A stretch of 64,000 bases of DNA, taken from assembly GCF_004777465.1 (NCBI RefSeq), contig NZ_CP038462.1, positions 1,116,001 through 1,180,000 of the forward strand. The letters are read 5' to 3'. The DNA comes from Nocardioides daphniae (GTDB lineage Bacteria; Actinomycetota; Actinomycetes; Propionibacteriales; Nocardioidaceae). Of this stretch, positions 52,865 through 64,000 are shown one piece after another. How positions within the stretch are numbered: position 1 is the first letter of the stretch; each line of letters begins with the position of its first letter. The translations under genes were made by a program, and so were the position numbers. A model generated the notes under the pieces. That model did no database searches and was not told the origin of the DNA. It saw only the letters and a program-made list of their open reading frames with translations.

Positions 52865-52945
52865 GGGGGACCTCCGGGCTCGATGGCGACGATCGACGTG
52901 AAGTCAGCGTAGCCACGGCGCCTGAGAGGCCTCTGAAATGCAAAT

Positions 52946-52992
52946 CGCCCCGGCCCTCCCGCTCACGTCATTGTGGACGGGGGACCGGGGCG
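52946..52992. other. Strong GC hairpin in a divergent intergenic region
   Basis: CGCCCCGGCCCTCCCG (52946-52961) faces CGGGGGACCGGGGCG (52978-52992) across a 16-base loop, giving a stem of about 14 pairs with one mismatch. It lies between divergent genes (52865-53172), where no terminator is needed, so it may end a small RNA or be a remnant; the rest of this 308-base stretch shows no gene. Confidence 0.45.
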
Positions 52993-53035
52993 GCCCTTGC
53001 AGGGAGCCCTGCGGAAGACACTAGGAATGCCGCGC

Positions 53036-53060
53036 GTCACACGCGTCACGCTCGTGTGAC
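53036..53060. promoter_or_regulatory. Operator-like inverted repeat
   Basis: GTCACACG (53036-53043) and CGTGTGAC (53053-53060) form a perfect 8-bp inverted repeat with nine bases between, upstream of the DrrAB-like exporter genes. The regulator is unknown. Confidence 0.45.
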
Positions 53061-53172
53061 ATCTGTGTGAACGATCGAGGGCCGTCCCGGGCACCCGAAA
53101 AACCCCTGTCGCACCGTCGGCGCCCGGGCGTACGGTGGGGAACCGGACGCGTTCGTGCGGACTGGGGGAGAC

Positions 53173-54192
53173 ATGACGGATCCGAGTGCCGGGCCAGCCA
53201 TCCAGGCCATCGACCTGGTGAAGCACTACGGCGACACGGTCGCCGTCGACGGGGTGAGCTTCAGCGTGCCCCGCGGCACGGTGATGGGCCTGCTCGGCCC
53301 CAACGGTGCCGGCAAGACCACGACGGTGCGGATGATGACCACGCTGACGCGCCCCACCAGCGGCACCGCCCGGGTGGCCGGTCACGACGTGGTCCGTGAG
53401 CCCGACGCGGTGCGCCGGTCGATGGGCCTGACCGGCCAGACCGCGACGGTCGACGAGCTGCTCACCGGCACCGAGAACATCGAGCTCGTCGGGCGGCTCT
53501 ACGGCCTGGACCGGGCGACCGTGCGTCGCATCGGCGCCGACCTGCTCGAACGTTTTTCGCTCACCGACGCCGCCAAGCGGGTCGTGAAGACCTACTCGGG
53601 TGGCATGCGTCGACGCCTCGACCTGGCGGTGAGCCTCGTGGCGACGCCGCCCGTGCTCTTCCTGGACGAGCCCACCACCGGCCTCGACCCACGCTCGCGC
53701 GTCGAGCTGTGGGACGTGCTCCGCGGGCTGGTCGACGACGGGACGACGCTGCTGCTGACCACGCAGTACCTCGAGGAGGCCGACCAGCTGGCCGACGAGA
53801 TCGTGGTGATCGACCACGGCGGGATCATCGCGCAGGGCACCCCGCTCCAGCTCAAGGACGACTCGGGGCGGGCGGCGCTGGTGGTCACCGTCTCGCGCGC
53901 CGAGGACCTCGAGCGGGCCGAGGGGCTGCTGCGCACGGTCGGCAGCGAGGTGCACGTCGAGGCGGCCTCCCGCCGGCTGACGTCGCCCGCCCAGGGGCTG
54001 GGGGACGTCACCGCGGTCGCGGCTGCCTTCGAGCACAGCGGCATCGAGCTGGACGACCTGGGCCTGCAGCGCCCGAGCCTCGACGACGTCTTCCTGCACC
54101 TCACCGGGCGCCGGGCCGAGGACGACCGCAACGACGGTGCGCCCGACGACGGACCGGCCGACCGCCAGAGCCACCTGGAGGCGAAGCGATGA
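53173..54192 (+). CDS. DrrA-like ABC exporter ATPase
   Basis: 339-aa daunorubicin-resistance-type ATPase. Walker A GPNGAGKTTT, signature YSGGMRRRLDLA, Walker B PVLFLDEPTTGLDP and H-loop region LLLTTQYLEEADQLAD, followed by the C-terminal DrrA extension of about 100 residues. ATG 53173 has GGGGGAG seven bases upstream; GTG 53155 is in frame but without a site. Pairs with the permease through an ATGA overlap. Probably a drug or lipid exporter. Confidence 0.9.
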   Translation: MTDPSAGPAIQAIDLVKHYGDTVAVDGVSFSVPRGTVMGLLGPNGAGKTTTVRMMTTLTRPTSGTARVAGHDVVREPDAVRRSMGLTGQTATVDELLTGTENIELVGRLYGLDRATVRRIGADLLERFSLTDAAKRVVKTYSGGMRRRLDLAVSLVATPPVLFLDEPTTGLDPRSRVELWDVLRGLVDDGTTLLLTTQYLEEADQLADEIVVIDHGGIIAQGTPLQLKDDSGRAALVVTVSRAEDLERAEGLLRTVGSEVHVEAASRRLTSPAQGLGDVTAVAAAFEHSGIELDDLGLQRPSLDDVFLHLTGRRAEDDRNDGAPDDGPADRQSHLEAKR

Positions 54193-55016
54193 CCGCCCTC
54201 GAACGCCCCGCCATCCGGCACACCTCGCTGGCCCGGCAGTCGTGGGCGATCACCCGACGCAACCTGATCCACATCCGCCGGATGCCGGAGATGCTGCTCG
54301 ACGTCACGCTGCAGCCGGTGATGTTCGTGCTGCTCTTCGCGTACGTCTTCGGGGGCGCGATCTCGGTCCAGGGGGCCGCCGACGGCTACCGTGAGTGGCT
54401 GCTCGGCGGGATCATGGCGCAGACCATGGCCTTCGCCTCCTTCATCGTCGCGGTCGGGCTCACCGCCGACATCGACAAGGGGATCGTCGACCGGATGCGG
54501 TCGCTGCCGATCCACCTCGGGGCCGTCCTGGTGGGGCGCAGCCTGTCCAGCCTGGTGCACTCGTCGCTCGGCATCGTGGTCATGAGCTTCACCGGGCTGG
54601 TCGTCGGCTGGCGGATCCGCGGCTCGCTGCTCGACGCGGTGACGGCCTACGGACTGCTGGTGCTCTGGGCCTTCGCGATGATCTGGATCGGCATCCTGGT
54701 GGGGTCGACGATGCGGTCGGTGGAAGCCGTCAACGGCGTGATGTTCACCGTGATGTTCCCGCTGACCTTCCTCTCCAACGCCTTCGCCCCGACCGAGCGG
54801 ATGCCCGAGGTCCTGCGGGTGGTCGCCGAGTGGAACCCGATCTCCGCGCTGGTCCAGGGCGTGCGCGAGCTGTGGGGCAACACCACGCCGGTCGCCTCCG
54901 ACGCCGCCCTGCCGCTGCAGCACCCGGTGCTGGCGACGGTGCTCTGGTGCATCGGCATCACGGTGCTCGTCGCCCCGATGGCGTTGCGCGCGTTCAAGCG
55001 TCGTACGCAGGACTGA
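54189..55016 (+). CDS. DrrB-like ABC-2 exporter permease
   Basis: 275-aa ABC-2-type permease with six helices: N-terminal amphipathic RRNLIHIRRMPEMLLD, then VMFVLLFAYVFGGAI, and the late conserved PLTFLSNAFAPTERMPEVLR and WNPISALVQGVRELWG, typical of DrrB. Start ATG overlaps the ATPase stop. Confidence 0.9.
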   Translation: MTALERPAIRHTSLARQSWAITRRNLIHIRRMPEMLLDVTLQPVMFVLLFAYVFGGAISVQGAADGYREWLLGGIMAQTMAFASFIVAVGLTADIDKGIVDRMRSLPIHLGAVLVGRSLSSLVHSSLGIVVMSFTGLVVGWRIRGSLLDAVTAYGLLVLWAFAMIWIGILVGSTMRSVEAVNGVMFTVMFPLTFLSNAFAPTERMPEVLRVVAEWNPISALVQGVRELWGNTTPVASDAALPLQHPVLATVLWCIGITVLVAPMALRAFKRRTQD

Positions 55017-55075
55017 CGGCGTGCGGGACGCGTCCGCCAGACCGGGGGACATCTCGGGAACAAAGCGACTGGTTG

Positions 55076-55092
55076 ATGGTTGAACCAACCAT
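55076..55092. promoter_or_regulatory. Inverted-repeat operator over the monooxygenase start
   Basis: ATGGTTGAACCAACCAT is a perfect 7-bp inverted repeat with a three-base spacer and includes the start codon at 55091. An additional TGGTTGA half-site sits directly upstream (55070-55076). This size fits a MarR- or TetR-type dimer. Confidence 0.5.
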
Positions 55093-56112
55093 GAAGAAGC
55101 TGGGATTCCTCAACTTCGGACACTGGTCCGACTCGCCCCACTCGCAGGTGCGCAGTGCTGCCGACACCTGCTCCAGTCGATCGACCTGGCGGTCGCGACC
55201 GAGGAGCTGGGTGGCGACGGCGCCTACTTCCGGGTGCACCACTTCGCCCGCCAGCTCGCCTCGCCCTTCCCGCTGCTCGCGGCGGTCGGGGCGAAGACCG
55301 AGCGGATCGAGATCGGCACGGGCGTCATCGACATGCGCTACGAGAACCCGATGTACATGGCCGAGGACGCAGGCGCCGCCGATCTGATCTCGGGCGGCAG
55401 GCTCCAGCTCGGCATCAGCCGGGGATCACCGGAGCAGGTCGTCGACGGCTGGCGCTACTTCGGCTACGCCCCTGCCGAGGGCGAGGACCACGCCGGGATG
55501 GCGCGCCGCCACACCGAGGTGCTCCTCGAGGTGCTCAAGGGGGAGGGGTTCGCCCAGCCCAACCCGCGACCGATGTTTCCCAACCCGCCGGGCCTGCTGC
55601 GGGTCGAGCCGCACTCGCCGGGCCTGCGCCAGCGGATCTGGTGGGGCGCCGCCTCGGAGGCGACCGTCCGGTGGACCGCCCGCATGGGGATGAACCTGAT
55701 GAGCTCCACCCTGGTCGCCGACGAGACCGGTGAGCCCTTCCACGTGCAGCAGCGCCGCCAGATCGAGGCGTTCCGCGAGGAGTGGGCGGCCGCCGGCCAC
55801 GACTGGGAGCCGCGGGTCTCGGTGAGCCGGTCGATCATGCCGATCACCACCGACCTCGACCGGGCGTACTTCGGCGGCGACGCGGAGAGCCGTGACCAGG
55901 TCGGCCAGATCGAGCCGCAGCTGCGTGCGGTCTTCGGGCGCTCGTACGCCGCGGAGCCCGACGTGCTCGTCGACCAGCTCGCCGGCGACGAGGCGCTGCA
56001 GCTCGCCGACACGGTGCTGCTGACGGTCCCCAACCAGCTGGGCGTCGACTACAACGCCCACCTGCTGGAGTCGCTGATCACCCAGGTGGCGCCCGGCCTC
56101 GGCTGGCGCTGA
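55091..56112 (+). CDS. LLM-class flavin-dependent monooxygenase (frameshifted)
   Basis: About 340 aa with a luciferase-like TIM barrel. [11 protein letters not shown] in the first strand, then in the second frame [39 protein letters not shown] and [16 protein letters not shown], the standard conserved strands. The frame breaks at ACCTG near 55167; one extra C gives [18 protein letters not shown]. Oxidises an unknown substrate with FMNH2 or F420. The palindrome over the start suggests tight repression. Confidence 0.82.
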
Positions 56113-56203
56113 GCCGCCCTCGCGCGTCCGCGCCCGGTGCCCACCTCCCTGCGGGGATGGGCACCGGCCTGACGGCCCGCGCGCGCGGACTACCATCGCT
56201 CCC

Positions 56204-57886
56204 ATGAGCGACGCCCCCGACATCAAGCCCCGGTCCCGCGACGTCACGGACGGCATCGAGAAGGCCGCCGCCCGCGGCATGCTCCGCGCGGTCGGCATGG
56301 GTGACGACGACTTCGCCAAGCCGCAGATCGGCGTGGCGTCGTCGTGGAACGAGATCACCCCCTGCAACCTCTCCCTCGACCGGTTGGCCAAGGCCGTCAA
56401 GAACGGCGTGCACGCCGCTGGCGGCTACCCGCTCGAGTTCGGCACCATCTCCGTCTCCGACGGCATCTCGATGGGCCACGACGGCATGCACTACTCGCTG
56501 GTGTCGCGCGAGGTCATCGCCGACTCGGTCGAGGTCGTCATGTCGGCCGAGCGCCTGGACGGCTCCGTCCTGCTGGCCGGCTGCGACAAGTCGCTGCCCG
56601 GCATGCTCATGGCCGCTGCCCGCCTCGACCTCTCCAGCGTCTTCCTCTACGCCGGCTCGACGATGCCGGGCAACGTCGACGGCAAGGACGTCACGATCAT
56701 CGACGCCTTCGAGGCCGTCGGCGCCTGTCTGGCCGGCAAAATCACCGAGGACGAGGTCAAGAAGGTCGAGAAGGCCATCTGCCCCGGCGAGGGCGCCTGC
56801 GGCGGCATGTACACCGCCAACACCATGGCCTCCATCGGTGAGGCACTCGGCATGAGCCTGCCCGGCTCCGCCGCCCCGCCGGCCGTCGACCGTCGTCGTG
56901 ACGGCTTCGCGCACCGCTCGGGCCAGGCGGTCGTCAACCTGCTCAAGCACGGCATCACCGCGCGCCAGATCATGACCCGCGAGGCCTTCGAGAACGCCAT
57001 CGCCATCACCATGGCGCTCGGCGGCTCCACCAACGCCGTGCTGCACCTGCTGGCGATCGCGCGTGAGGCCGACGTCGACCTCGAGCTCGCCGACTTCAAC
57101 CGCATCGGCGACCGTACGCCGCACCTCGCGGACATGAAGCCCTTCGGCAAGTACGTGATGACCGACGTCGACAAGATCGGCGGCATCCCGGTCGTGATGA
57201 AGGCGCTGCTCGACGCGGGCCTGATGAACGGCGACGTGCTCACCGTGACCGGCAAGACGCTCGCCGAGAACATCGAGGACCTCAACCCGAAGGCCGTCGA
57301 CGGCAAGGTGATCCTCCCGGTCTCCTCGCCGATCCACAAGGACGGTGGCCTGACCATCCTCGAGGGCTCGCTGGCCCCCGAGGGCGCGGTCATCAAGTCG
57401 GCCGGCTTCGACGCCGAGGTCGTGACCGCGACCGCCCGCGTCTTCGACCGCGAGCGCGCCGCGCTCGACGCGCTGGCCGAGGGCAAGATCGTCAAGGGCG
57501 ACGCCGTGATCATCCGCTACGAGGGCCCCAAGGGCGGCCCCGGCATGCGCGAGATGCTCGCGATCACCGGCGCGATCAAGGGCGCCGGCCTCGGCAAGGA
57601 CATCCTGCTGATCACCGACGGCCGCTTCTCCGGCGGCACCACCGGTCCGTGCATCGGCCACGTCGCCCCCGAGGCGTCGCACGGCGGTCCGATCGCCTTC
57701 GTCCAGGACGGCGACCAGATCACCCTGGACATCCCGAACCGCTCGCTCGAGCTGCACGTCGACGCCGAGGAGCTGGCCCGTCGCCAGGAGGGCTGGGAGC
57801 CGCAGCCGCCGAAGTTCACCCACGGCGTGCTGGGCAAGTACTCCAAGCTGGTCCAGTCCGCCAGCCAGGGTGCCGTCCTCTTCTGA
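56204..57886 (+). CDS. ilvD: Dihydroxy-acid dehydratase
   Basis: 560-aa Fe-S dehydratase of branched-chain amino acid synthesis. Conserved cysteine in AGCDKSLPG and in [17 protein letters not shown], and the PALDAL-type and KGGPGMREM (glycine-rich) motifs, then [13 protein letters not shown] near the C-terminus. It is intact in one frame. TACCAT lies seven bases before the ATG, a putative leaderless promoter. Confidence 0.95.
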   Translation: MSDAPDIKPRSRDVTDGIEKAAARGMLRAVGMGDDDFAKPQIGVASSWNEITPCNLSLDRLAKAVKNGVHAAGGYPLEFGTISVSDGISMGHDGMHYSLVSREVIADSVEVVMSAERLDGSVLLAGCDKSLPGMLMAAARLDLSSVFLYAGSTMPGNVDGKDVTIIDAFEAVGACLAGKITEDEVKKVEKAICPGEGACGGMYTANTMASIGEALGMSLPGSAAPPAVDRRRDGFAHRSGQAVVNLLKHGITARQIMTREAFENAIAITMALGGSTNAVLHLLAIAREADVDLELADFNRIGDRTPHLADMKPFGKYVMTDVDKIGGIPVVMKALLDAGLMNGDVLTVTGKTLAENIEDLNPKAVDGKVILPVSSPIHKDGGLTILEGSLAPEGAVIKSAGFDAEVVTATARVFDRERAALDALAEGKIVKGDAVIIRYEGPKGGPGMREMLAITGAIKGAGLGKDILLITDGRFSGGTTGPCIGHVAPEASHGGPIAFVQDGDQITLDIPNRSLELHVDAEELARRQEGWEPQPPKFTHGVLGKYSKLVQSASQGAVLF

Positions 57887-57926
57887 CCTGCACCGATGGA
57901 CTAGGTCCAAAAAAGTACGACGTATT

Positions 57927-57958
57927 AGGCCCGTTCCGGGGACACCCGGAGCGGGCCT
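57927..57958 (+). terminator. Terminator downstream of ilvD
   Basis: GGCCCGTTCCGG (57928-57939) pairs with CCGGAGCGGGCC (57946-57957) with one G-U pair, and A57927/T57958 extend the stem; the loop is six bases. No U-run. Confidence 0.65.
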
Positions 57959-58006
57959 CGTGCATGCTGCGCGGTGGGGACTCGTCAGACCACAGAAGGT
58001 TCACGC

Positions 58007-61000
58007 ATGCCGCAGCGCCGTACGTCCATGTCGATCCGCGCCCTGACAGCACCGGCCGTGCTGCTGGCGATGGTCGCCTCCGCCTTTGCCGTCCTCCCGG
58101 CGGCCACCGTCGAGGCGGCCGTGCCGGTGGCCGACAGCCCGGCCGCGATCGAGCCGCAGCCCGAGTACGGGCCCGGGCGCCTCAAGAACGCGACCCCGAT
58201 GACGCAGGGCTGCGTCGTGAAGAAGTCGCGGGTGGTCAAGCACCTCAAGAAGGGCGCGAAGTGCGCCCCCGGCAGCACCAAGGTCGAGTTCAAGGTCAAG
58301 GTCCCCACCCAGCTCTGCCTCATGCCCGGCGGCGTGCTCAAGTCCTTCGGTTCGTTCCGTACGTGTGACGCCCGCGGCGGCTTCAGCCAGCGCGGCCTGG
58401 CCAACAACAAGACCCTCTTCTGCGCCGTCCCCGGCAAGCAGGTGCGGTGGGCGCCCAAGCCCAAGAAGTGCGTACGCCCCGAGAAGTCGTGGACGCTGCG
58501 CAACCACCACCCCGTCTCGCTCACCCTCGGCGGCGGCATCGTCGACGAGAACGCCGGCAAGGACGCGGTCGTCGGCACGCTCCACACCGTCGACATCGAC
58601 CCCGGTGACGTGCAGCGCTACAGCCTGGTCGCCGGCGCCGGCTCCACCCACAACTCGCTCTTCCGGATCGCCGACGGACGGCTGCTCGCCGCGCCGACCT
58701 CGACCACGAGGCGGGGGAGACCCTCAAGGTCCGCGTGATGGTCCGCGACTACCGTCGCGGCAAGCTGGTCCGCCCCTTCACCGTCACCGTGGCCGACGTC
58801 AACGAGGCGCCCCGCGACCTCGCCCTCGACCGCACCGAGGTCGCCGAGAACGCGCCGTCGGCACCCAGGTCGGCACGCTCAGCGCCTCCGACCCCGACGA
58901 CGGCGACACGCTCACCTACGCCCTCGACGGCTCCGCCCTCGACAACGACGACTTCGAGGTCGACGGCGCCCGCCTCCTCACCGCGGCCTCGTTCGACCAC
59001 GAGGCGACCCCGCAGCGGTCGGTCCGCCTCACGGTGACCGACCGCGGCGGCCTGACCCGGACCACCGACGTGACGATCGCCGTCACCGACGTCAACGAGG
59101 CCCCGACGGCGCTGGCGCTGAGCCGCAACATCGTCGTCGAGAACGCCCCCGCCGACACGGTGGTCGGCACCATCGAGGTCACCGACCCCGACGCAGGCGC
59201 CCCGTACCGCTTCCAGGTCCTGCCCGGCGCCGACGGTGACGACTTCGCGGTCCGCGGCGACCAGCTCGTCAGCAGCCGCCCCTGGACCACGAAGAGCAGG
59301 AGACCCGCACCGTCCGGGTCGAGGTCACCGACGCCGAGGGCGTCACCTTCTCCGCCCCGCTCCGGGTCCGCGTCACCGACGTCAACGAGGCGCCCACCGC
59401 GCTGGTGATCGCCGGCGATGAGGTCGCCGAGAACGCACCCGCCGGCACGGTCGTCTCCACGCTGACCGGCTCCGACCCGACGACGGTGACACGCTGTCGT
59501 ACGCCTTGGCCACCGGCGCTGGCGACGGGGACAACTCCCTCTTCCAGGTCGTCGGCGACGAGCTGCGCGTCAAGCAGCCGCTGGACCACGAGGCCGCCGC
59601 CACCCGCAGCGTCCGGCTCAAGGTCACCGACGCCGCCGGCCTCACCTTCGAGCGCACCCTCACCGTCGACGTCACGGACGTGAACGAGGCTCCGACCGGC
59701 CTGCGGATCAGCAGGGCCGACGTCGACGAGAACGTCGCCCTGCGCACCGTGGTCGGCCGGCTCGCCGCCGACGACGAGGACGCGGACGACACGCAGACCT
59801 TCTCGCTGGTGACCGGCACCGGCGACGCCGACAACGCCTACTTCGCCGTCGACGGCACGCAGCTGGTCACCGCCCGCGCGCTCGACCACGAGGCGGCCGA
59901 CACCCGCAGCGTCCGCGTGCGGGTCACCGACGCCGCCGGCGCGACCCACGAGCGCGCCCTCGTCATCACCGTCAACGACCTCAACGAGGGCCCGCGCGAC
60001 CTGGCCCTCGACGTCGACGAGGTGGAGGAGAACTCCGCTGTCGGCACCGTCGTCGGTTCCTTCTCCGCGAGCGACGAGGACGACGCCGACTCGCTCACGT
60101 ACGCCCTCGTGCCCGGCGCGGGCGACGGCGGCAACGCCCTCTTCGACGTCGACGGCGACGAGCTCGTCGTGGCGGGTGCCCTCGACCACGAGGCCGCCGG
60201 CTCCCACAGCATCCGTGTGAAGGTCTCCGACGGAGCGGGGGAGCAGGTCACCCGGACGTTCACGATCACCGTCCTCGACGTCAACGAGGCGCCCTTGGCG
60301 CCGACGCTGGGCGACGACCGCGTCCGCGAGGACGCCCCCGCCGGCACCGTCGTCGGCCGCTTGGCGAGCACCGACCCCGACGGTGACAGCCTCACCTACG
60401 CGCTGGCCACCGGCCCGGGACGACGACAACGACGACTTCGAGGTCGTTGGCGACGAGCTGCGTACGAAGCGGGCCCTCGACTTCGAGGCCCGACGCGACC
60501 TGAGCGTGCGGGTCCGGGTCAGCGACGGATCGCTCTTCGCCAGCAGCGCCTTCGACGTGACCGTGGTCGACGTCGACGAGGCGCCCACCGCCCCGGCACT
60601 CGACAACTCCGACGTCGACGAGAACGTCACCGGTCTCGTCGGTGAGCTGTCCGCCACCGACCAGGAGGGCCAGCCGCTGACCTTCTCCCTGGCCACGGGC
60701 GCGGGCGACACCCACAACCACCAGTTCGACGTGGTCGGCACCGAGCTGCGTACGAAGGTCGGGCTCGACTTCGAGGCCGGCGCCACCCGCTCCGTGCGCG
60801 TCCTGGTCACCGACGGCACCAACCCGGTCCCCAAGGTCGTCGAGGTCACCGTCAACGACGTCAACGAGGCGCCCTTCGACCTGGTCCTGGACGGAGCCGA
60901 GGTCGCCGAGAACGTCACCGGCGTGGTCGGCACCCTCTCGGCTGACGACGTGGACGCGGGTGACGCGCTCACGTTCGCGCTGGTCACCGGCACGGGGGAC

Positions 61001-64000
61001 ACCCACAACGCCCAGTTCGAGGTCGTCGGCGACGAGCTGCGTACGAAGGCTGGCCTGGACTTCGAGGCCGGCGCGACGCGCTCGGTGCGTCTCCAGGTCT
61101 CCGACCGCGCTGGCCTCACCGCGACGAAGGTCGTCGAGGTCACCGTCACCGACGTCAACGAGAGCCCTGGCCAGCCCGCCCTGGACAACGACGACGTCGG
61201 CGAGAACGCCGCGGACGCCTTGGTCGGCACCCTGTCGGCCTCCGACCCCGACGCGCGTACGACGCTGACCTTCAGCCTGGTCGCCGGCGCAGGGGACGCC
61301 GACAACGCCCTCTTCACGGTGGTCGGCGACGAGCTGCGCACCCGCAGCGGGCTCGACTTCGAGGTCGCCGCCACGCGCAGCGTGCGGGTGCTGGTCAGCG
61401 ACGGGGCACTCACCGCCTCGCGCCAGCTCACGATCACCGTCAACGACCGCAACGACGCCCCGACCGGCATCGCGCTCACCCCGAGCACGGTGGCGGAGAA
61501 CGCCGCCGACACCGTCGTGGGCGCCCTGGGCGCCGACGACCAGGACGGTGACACCCTCACCTGGTCCCTGGTCAGCGGCACCGGTGACGCCGACAACGCG
61601 GCCTTCGCCGTCGACGGCGACGAGCTGAAGACCCGCGCGGGTCTCGACTTCGAGGCCGGGGACGAGCGCAGCGTGCGCGTCCAGGCGTACGACGGCACCG
61701 CCCGTGTCGAGCGTGCCCTCACCGTCACCGTCGACGACGTCAACGAGACCCCCTCCGCGGTCACCCTGGACTCGCTGACGGTGGCCGAGGACACCGCCTC
61801 CGCACGGGTCGGCGGTCTCTCCGCGAGCGACCCCGACGGGGACGCGCTCACCTACGCCCTGGTGGCCGGCAGCGGCGACACCGACAACGCCCTCTTCACG
61901 ATCGACGACGGGGTGCTGCGGACCAAGGCCTCCGGCGTCGACTTCGAGGCGAAGCCGACCCGCACCGTGCGGATCGCAGCCTCCGACGGCTCCCTGAGCG
62001 GCGCGGGCACCGCGTTCACGATCTCCGTCGTCGACCGCAACGACGCCCCGTCGTCGATCACCCTCGACCCGACCAGGATCCGTCTCGACGCCTCGGTCGG
62101 CGACGTGGTGGGCACGCTGGCTGCTGCCGACGTCGACGCGACGAAGAACCACACCTTCACCGACGTCTCCGTCGACGGCACCCACTCCGGGCACGGCCTC
62201 TTCACCATCGACGGTGACGAGGTCAAGGTCGCCCGGTCCCTGGCCGGACTCTCCGTGGGCTCGGTCGACCTCCGGGTGCGCGTCGACGACCCGTGGGCGG
62301 CTGACCGTACGCAGGACGCCTCGCTGACCCGCGTGGTCCGCATCGACCTGCTCAGCGCCCGTGCGATCACCCTCGACACCTCGAGCGTCGACGAGAACGC
62401 AGCCGGCGGCACCACCGTCGGCGCCCTGACCTACGTCGACCCGCTGGCTGTCGGGCCCTACACGTTCGCCCTGACGCCGGGCTCCCGCGACAACGGCGAC
62501 TTCGAGGTCGTCGGCCATGAGCTGCGGACCCGCGTCACCTTCGACCACGAGGTCACGCCTCGTCGCACGGTCGAGGTGCAGGTCTTCGCCGGTGGTGCGG
62601 CGCTCTTCACCGCGACCCTCGACGTGGATGTCGACGACGTCAACGAGGCGCCGACCAGCCTGACGCTCTCGTCGGCGACGGTCGCCGAGAACGCATCCGG
62701 CGCGACGGTCGGCACCCTCTCGGGCACCGACCCCGACGCGGGCGCGTTCCTGTCGTACGCCCTCGTGCCGGGCGCGGGGGACACGCACAACGCCCAGTTC
62801 ACGATCGTCGGCGGCACGCTGCGCACCGTCGGTGCGCTCGACTTCGAGGCGGAGGAGACCCGGCAGGTGCGGGTCGCCGTCAGCGACGGCAGCCTCTCCC
62901 TGGAGCGTACGTTCGTCGTCGAGCTGGTCGACCGCAACGACGCCCCGACCGCTGTCGCGCTGAGCGACACCACCGTCCTGGACTCCGCCCTCGCGGGTGA
63001 CGTCGTCGGCACGCTGACGGCCACCGACGCCGACGTCACGAAGCCGCACGTCTTCACCGAGGTCGCCGGCGGCGACCACGGCGGCCTCTTGACCGTCGCC
63101 GACGGTCACGTCGAGGTCGCGGGATCCCTGCTCGGCGTCTCCGGGGACAAGACGATCAAGGTCCGTGTCACCGACACGTGGGGCGGGGTGACGCACACGT
63201 ACGAACAGCTGCTCACGGTCACCGTCGCGCCGGACATCCGCGGTGCCCTCGCGCTCAGCAACGACTCGTTGCCGGAGAACTCGGCGTCCGGGACCACGGT
63301 GGGCGACCTGTCGTTCTCCGGGGTCGGGACCGGGCCGTACACGTACACGCTCGGTGCCTCCGCACCGTTCACGCTCACCGGCGCCACGCTGCGCTCGGGA
63401 CGTTCGTTCGACCACGAAGCCCAGGCGCAGTACGTCGTGCCCGTCACCGTGCGTGACGCCGCCGGCCGCAGGTGGACCCGCGAGGTGACGGTCGACGTCG
63501 CCGACGTCGACGAGGCGCCTGTGCGTTCGACGACGGTGATGGACCTCGAGGAGAACGACCCGTCCGCCGGGTTCAGTGCCCGGTTCGACGACCCGGAGGC
63601 GCGCCCGTGACCTACCGGTTCGCGACGTGCGCGGGCTTCCCGGACGAGAACCACCGCTTCACCCTGACCACGACCGGCGCCAGCGCCGACGTGCGCAGGC
63701 GTACGCCGATGGACTTCGAGGACCCGTCGAACAACCGGGTGCGCGTCTGCCTGGAGGCCAGCGACGGGTCCCTCACGACCACGTACGTCGTGGACGAGCA
63801 GGCCCTGGACAGGAATGAGCCGACGACCGACATCACGCTCTCCCGTGCCGTGGCCGACCCCGCGGTGGCCGTCGGCACCGTCGTCGGCACGTTGACCGCC
63901 GTCGACCCCGACAGCCGCAAGCCCGTGATCACCGACGTCTCCACGACGGAGTCCGGAGCCGGCTACTTCGAGGTCGTCGGCAACGAGCTCCGCGTCGCGC
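58007..64000 (+). CDS. Giant secreted cadherin-repeat protein (partial, multiply frameshifted)
   Basis: Begins at ATG 58007 (AGAAGG upstream) with a signal peptide of about 40 residues and a Cys-containing basic N-terminal domain (about 130 aa), then cadherin-like repeats of about 95-100 aa; 19 repeat starts (pattern V-ENA-GTVVGTL) are visible up to the window end, each with LDFE/LDHEA and a closing DVNEAP or DRNDAP calcium motif. Frame shifts occur near 58700, 58860, 59278, 59476, 60418 and 63607, each explained by one missing base in a short run. The protein continues beyond 64000. Probably a surface adhesin or matrix protein binding Ca2+. Confidence 0.8.

Noticed and set aside
59269..63415. 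Long minus-strand frames opposite the cadherin repeats
   Set aside because: They are reverse-complement shadows of repeated codons; the plus strand has signal peptide, repeats and calcium motifs.

Overview
The window is very GC-rich DNA (apart from one island) with G/C-biased third codon positions, GTG/TTG starts and tightly overlapping stop/start pairs (ATGA, GTGA, TGATG). Together with the gene order radical-SAM/DUF2344 - rne - rplU - rpmA - obg - proB and the putative leaderless promoters, this indicates an actinobacterium. Nocardioidaceae/Propionibacteriales is my best guess; no rRNA or tRNA gene is present to confirm it.

Layout. 1-3.4 kb: end of a cell-shape cluster (possible mreD tail, mrdA/PBP2, rodA). 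3.5-6.6 kb: Ca2+/H+ antiporter and a MASE1-PAS histidine kinase, minus strand. 6.8-21.8 kb: core genes: a radical SAM protein and its DUF2344 partner separated by a small membrane protein and an MFS exporter, RNase E/G, L21-L27-Obg-ProB, then cysteine desulfurase-MnmA-MetE-like. 21.8-30.2 kb: accessory region with small conserved proteins, a lower-GC island encoding a NACHT (NLR-like) ATPase with a small partner gene and a diverged remnant of that partner, a lipoprotein, a 2'-5' RNA ligase-like protein and a phage-like helicase. 30.2-36.8 kb: methyltransferase, truncated trmO abutting a copper P-type ATPase cassette with a CsoR-like operator, and several small genes. 36.8-45.2 kb: DHA2 exporter, ligA, SGNH lipoprotein, gatCAB. 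45.2-51.7 kb: cobalamin riboswitch and a five-gene, mostly overlapping operon: a secreted alpha/alpha-barrel protein, a membrane-anchored protein resembling the transcobalamin beta domain, EcfT, a double EcfA ATPase and an S component. 51.7-57.9 kb: PQQ-type sugar dehydrogenase lipoprotein, DrrAB-like ABC exporter, luciferase-like monooxygenase, ilvD. 58.0-64.0 kb: 5' part of a giant secreted protein with at least 19 cadherin-like repeats, running off the window.

The two most interesting systems are the riboswitch-controlled, apparently split transcobalamin-like uptake operon (45.3-51.7 kb) and the NACHT island (22.8-26.3 kb).

Data quality: many genes, including proB and mnmA, are broken by single-base indels, most often in short G or C runs (mostly missing, sometimes extra bases). 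I read most of these as assembly or sequencing errors, not as true pseudogenes, and annotate the reconstructed spans. More than a dozen genes show a TANNNT-like hexamer 5-9 nt before the start codon and no Shine-Dalgarno sequence, i.e. putative leaderless transcripts; I used this to choose starts.
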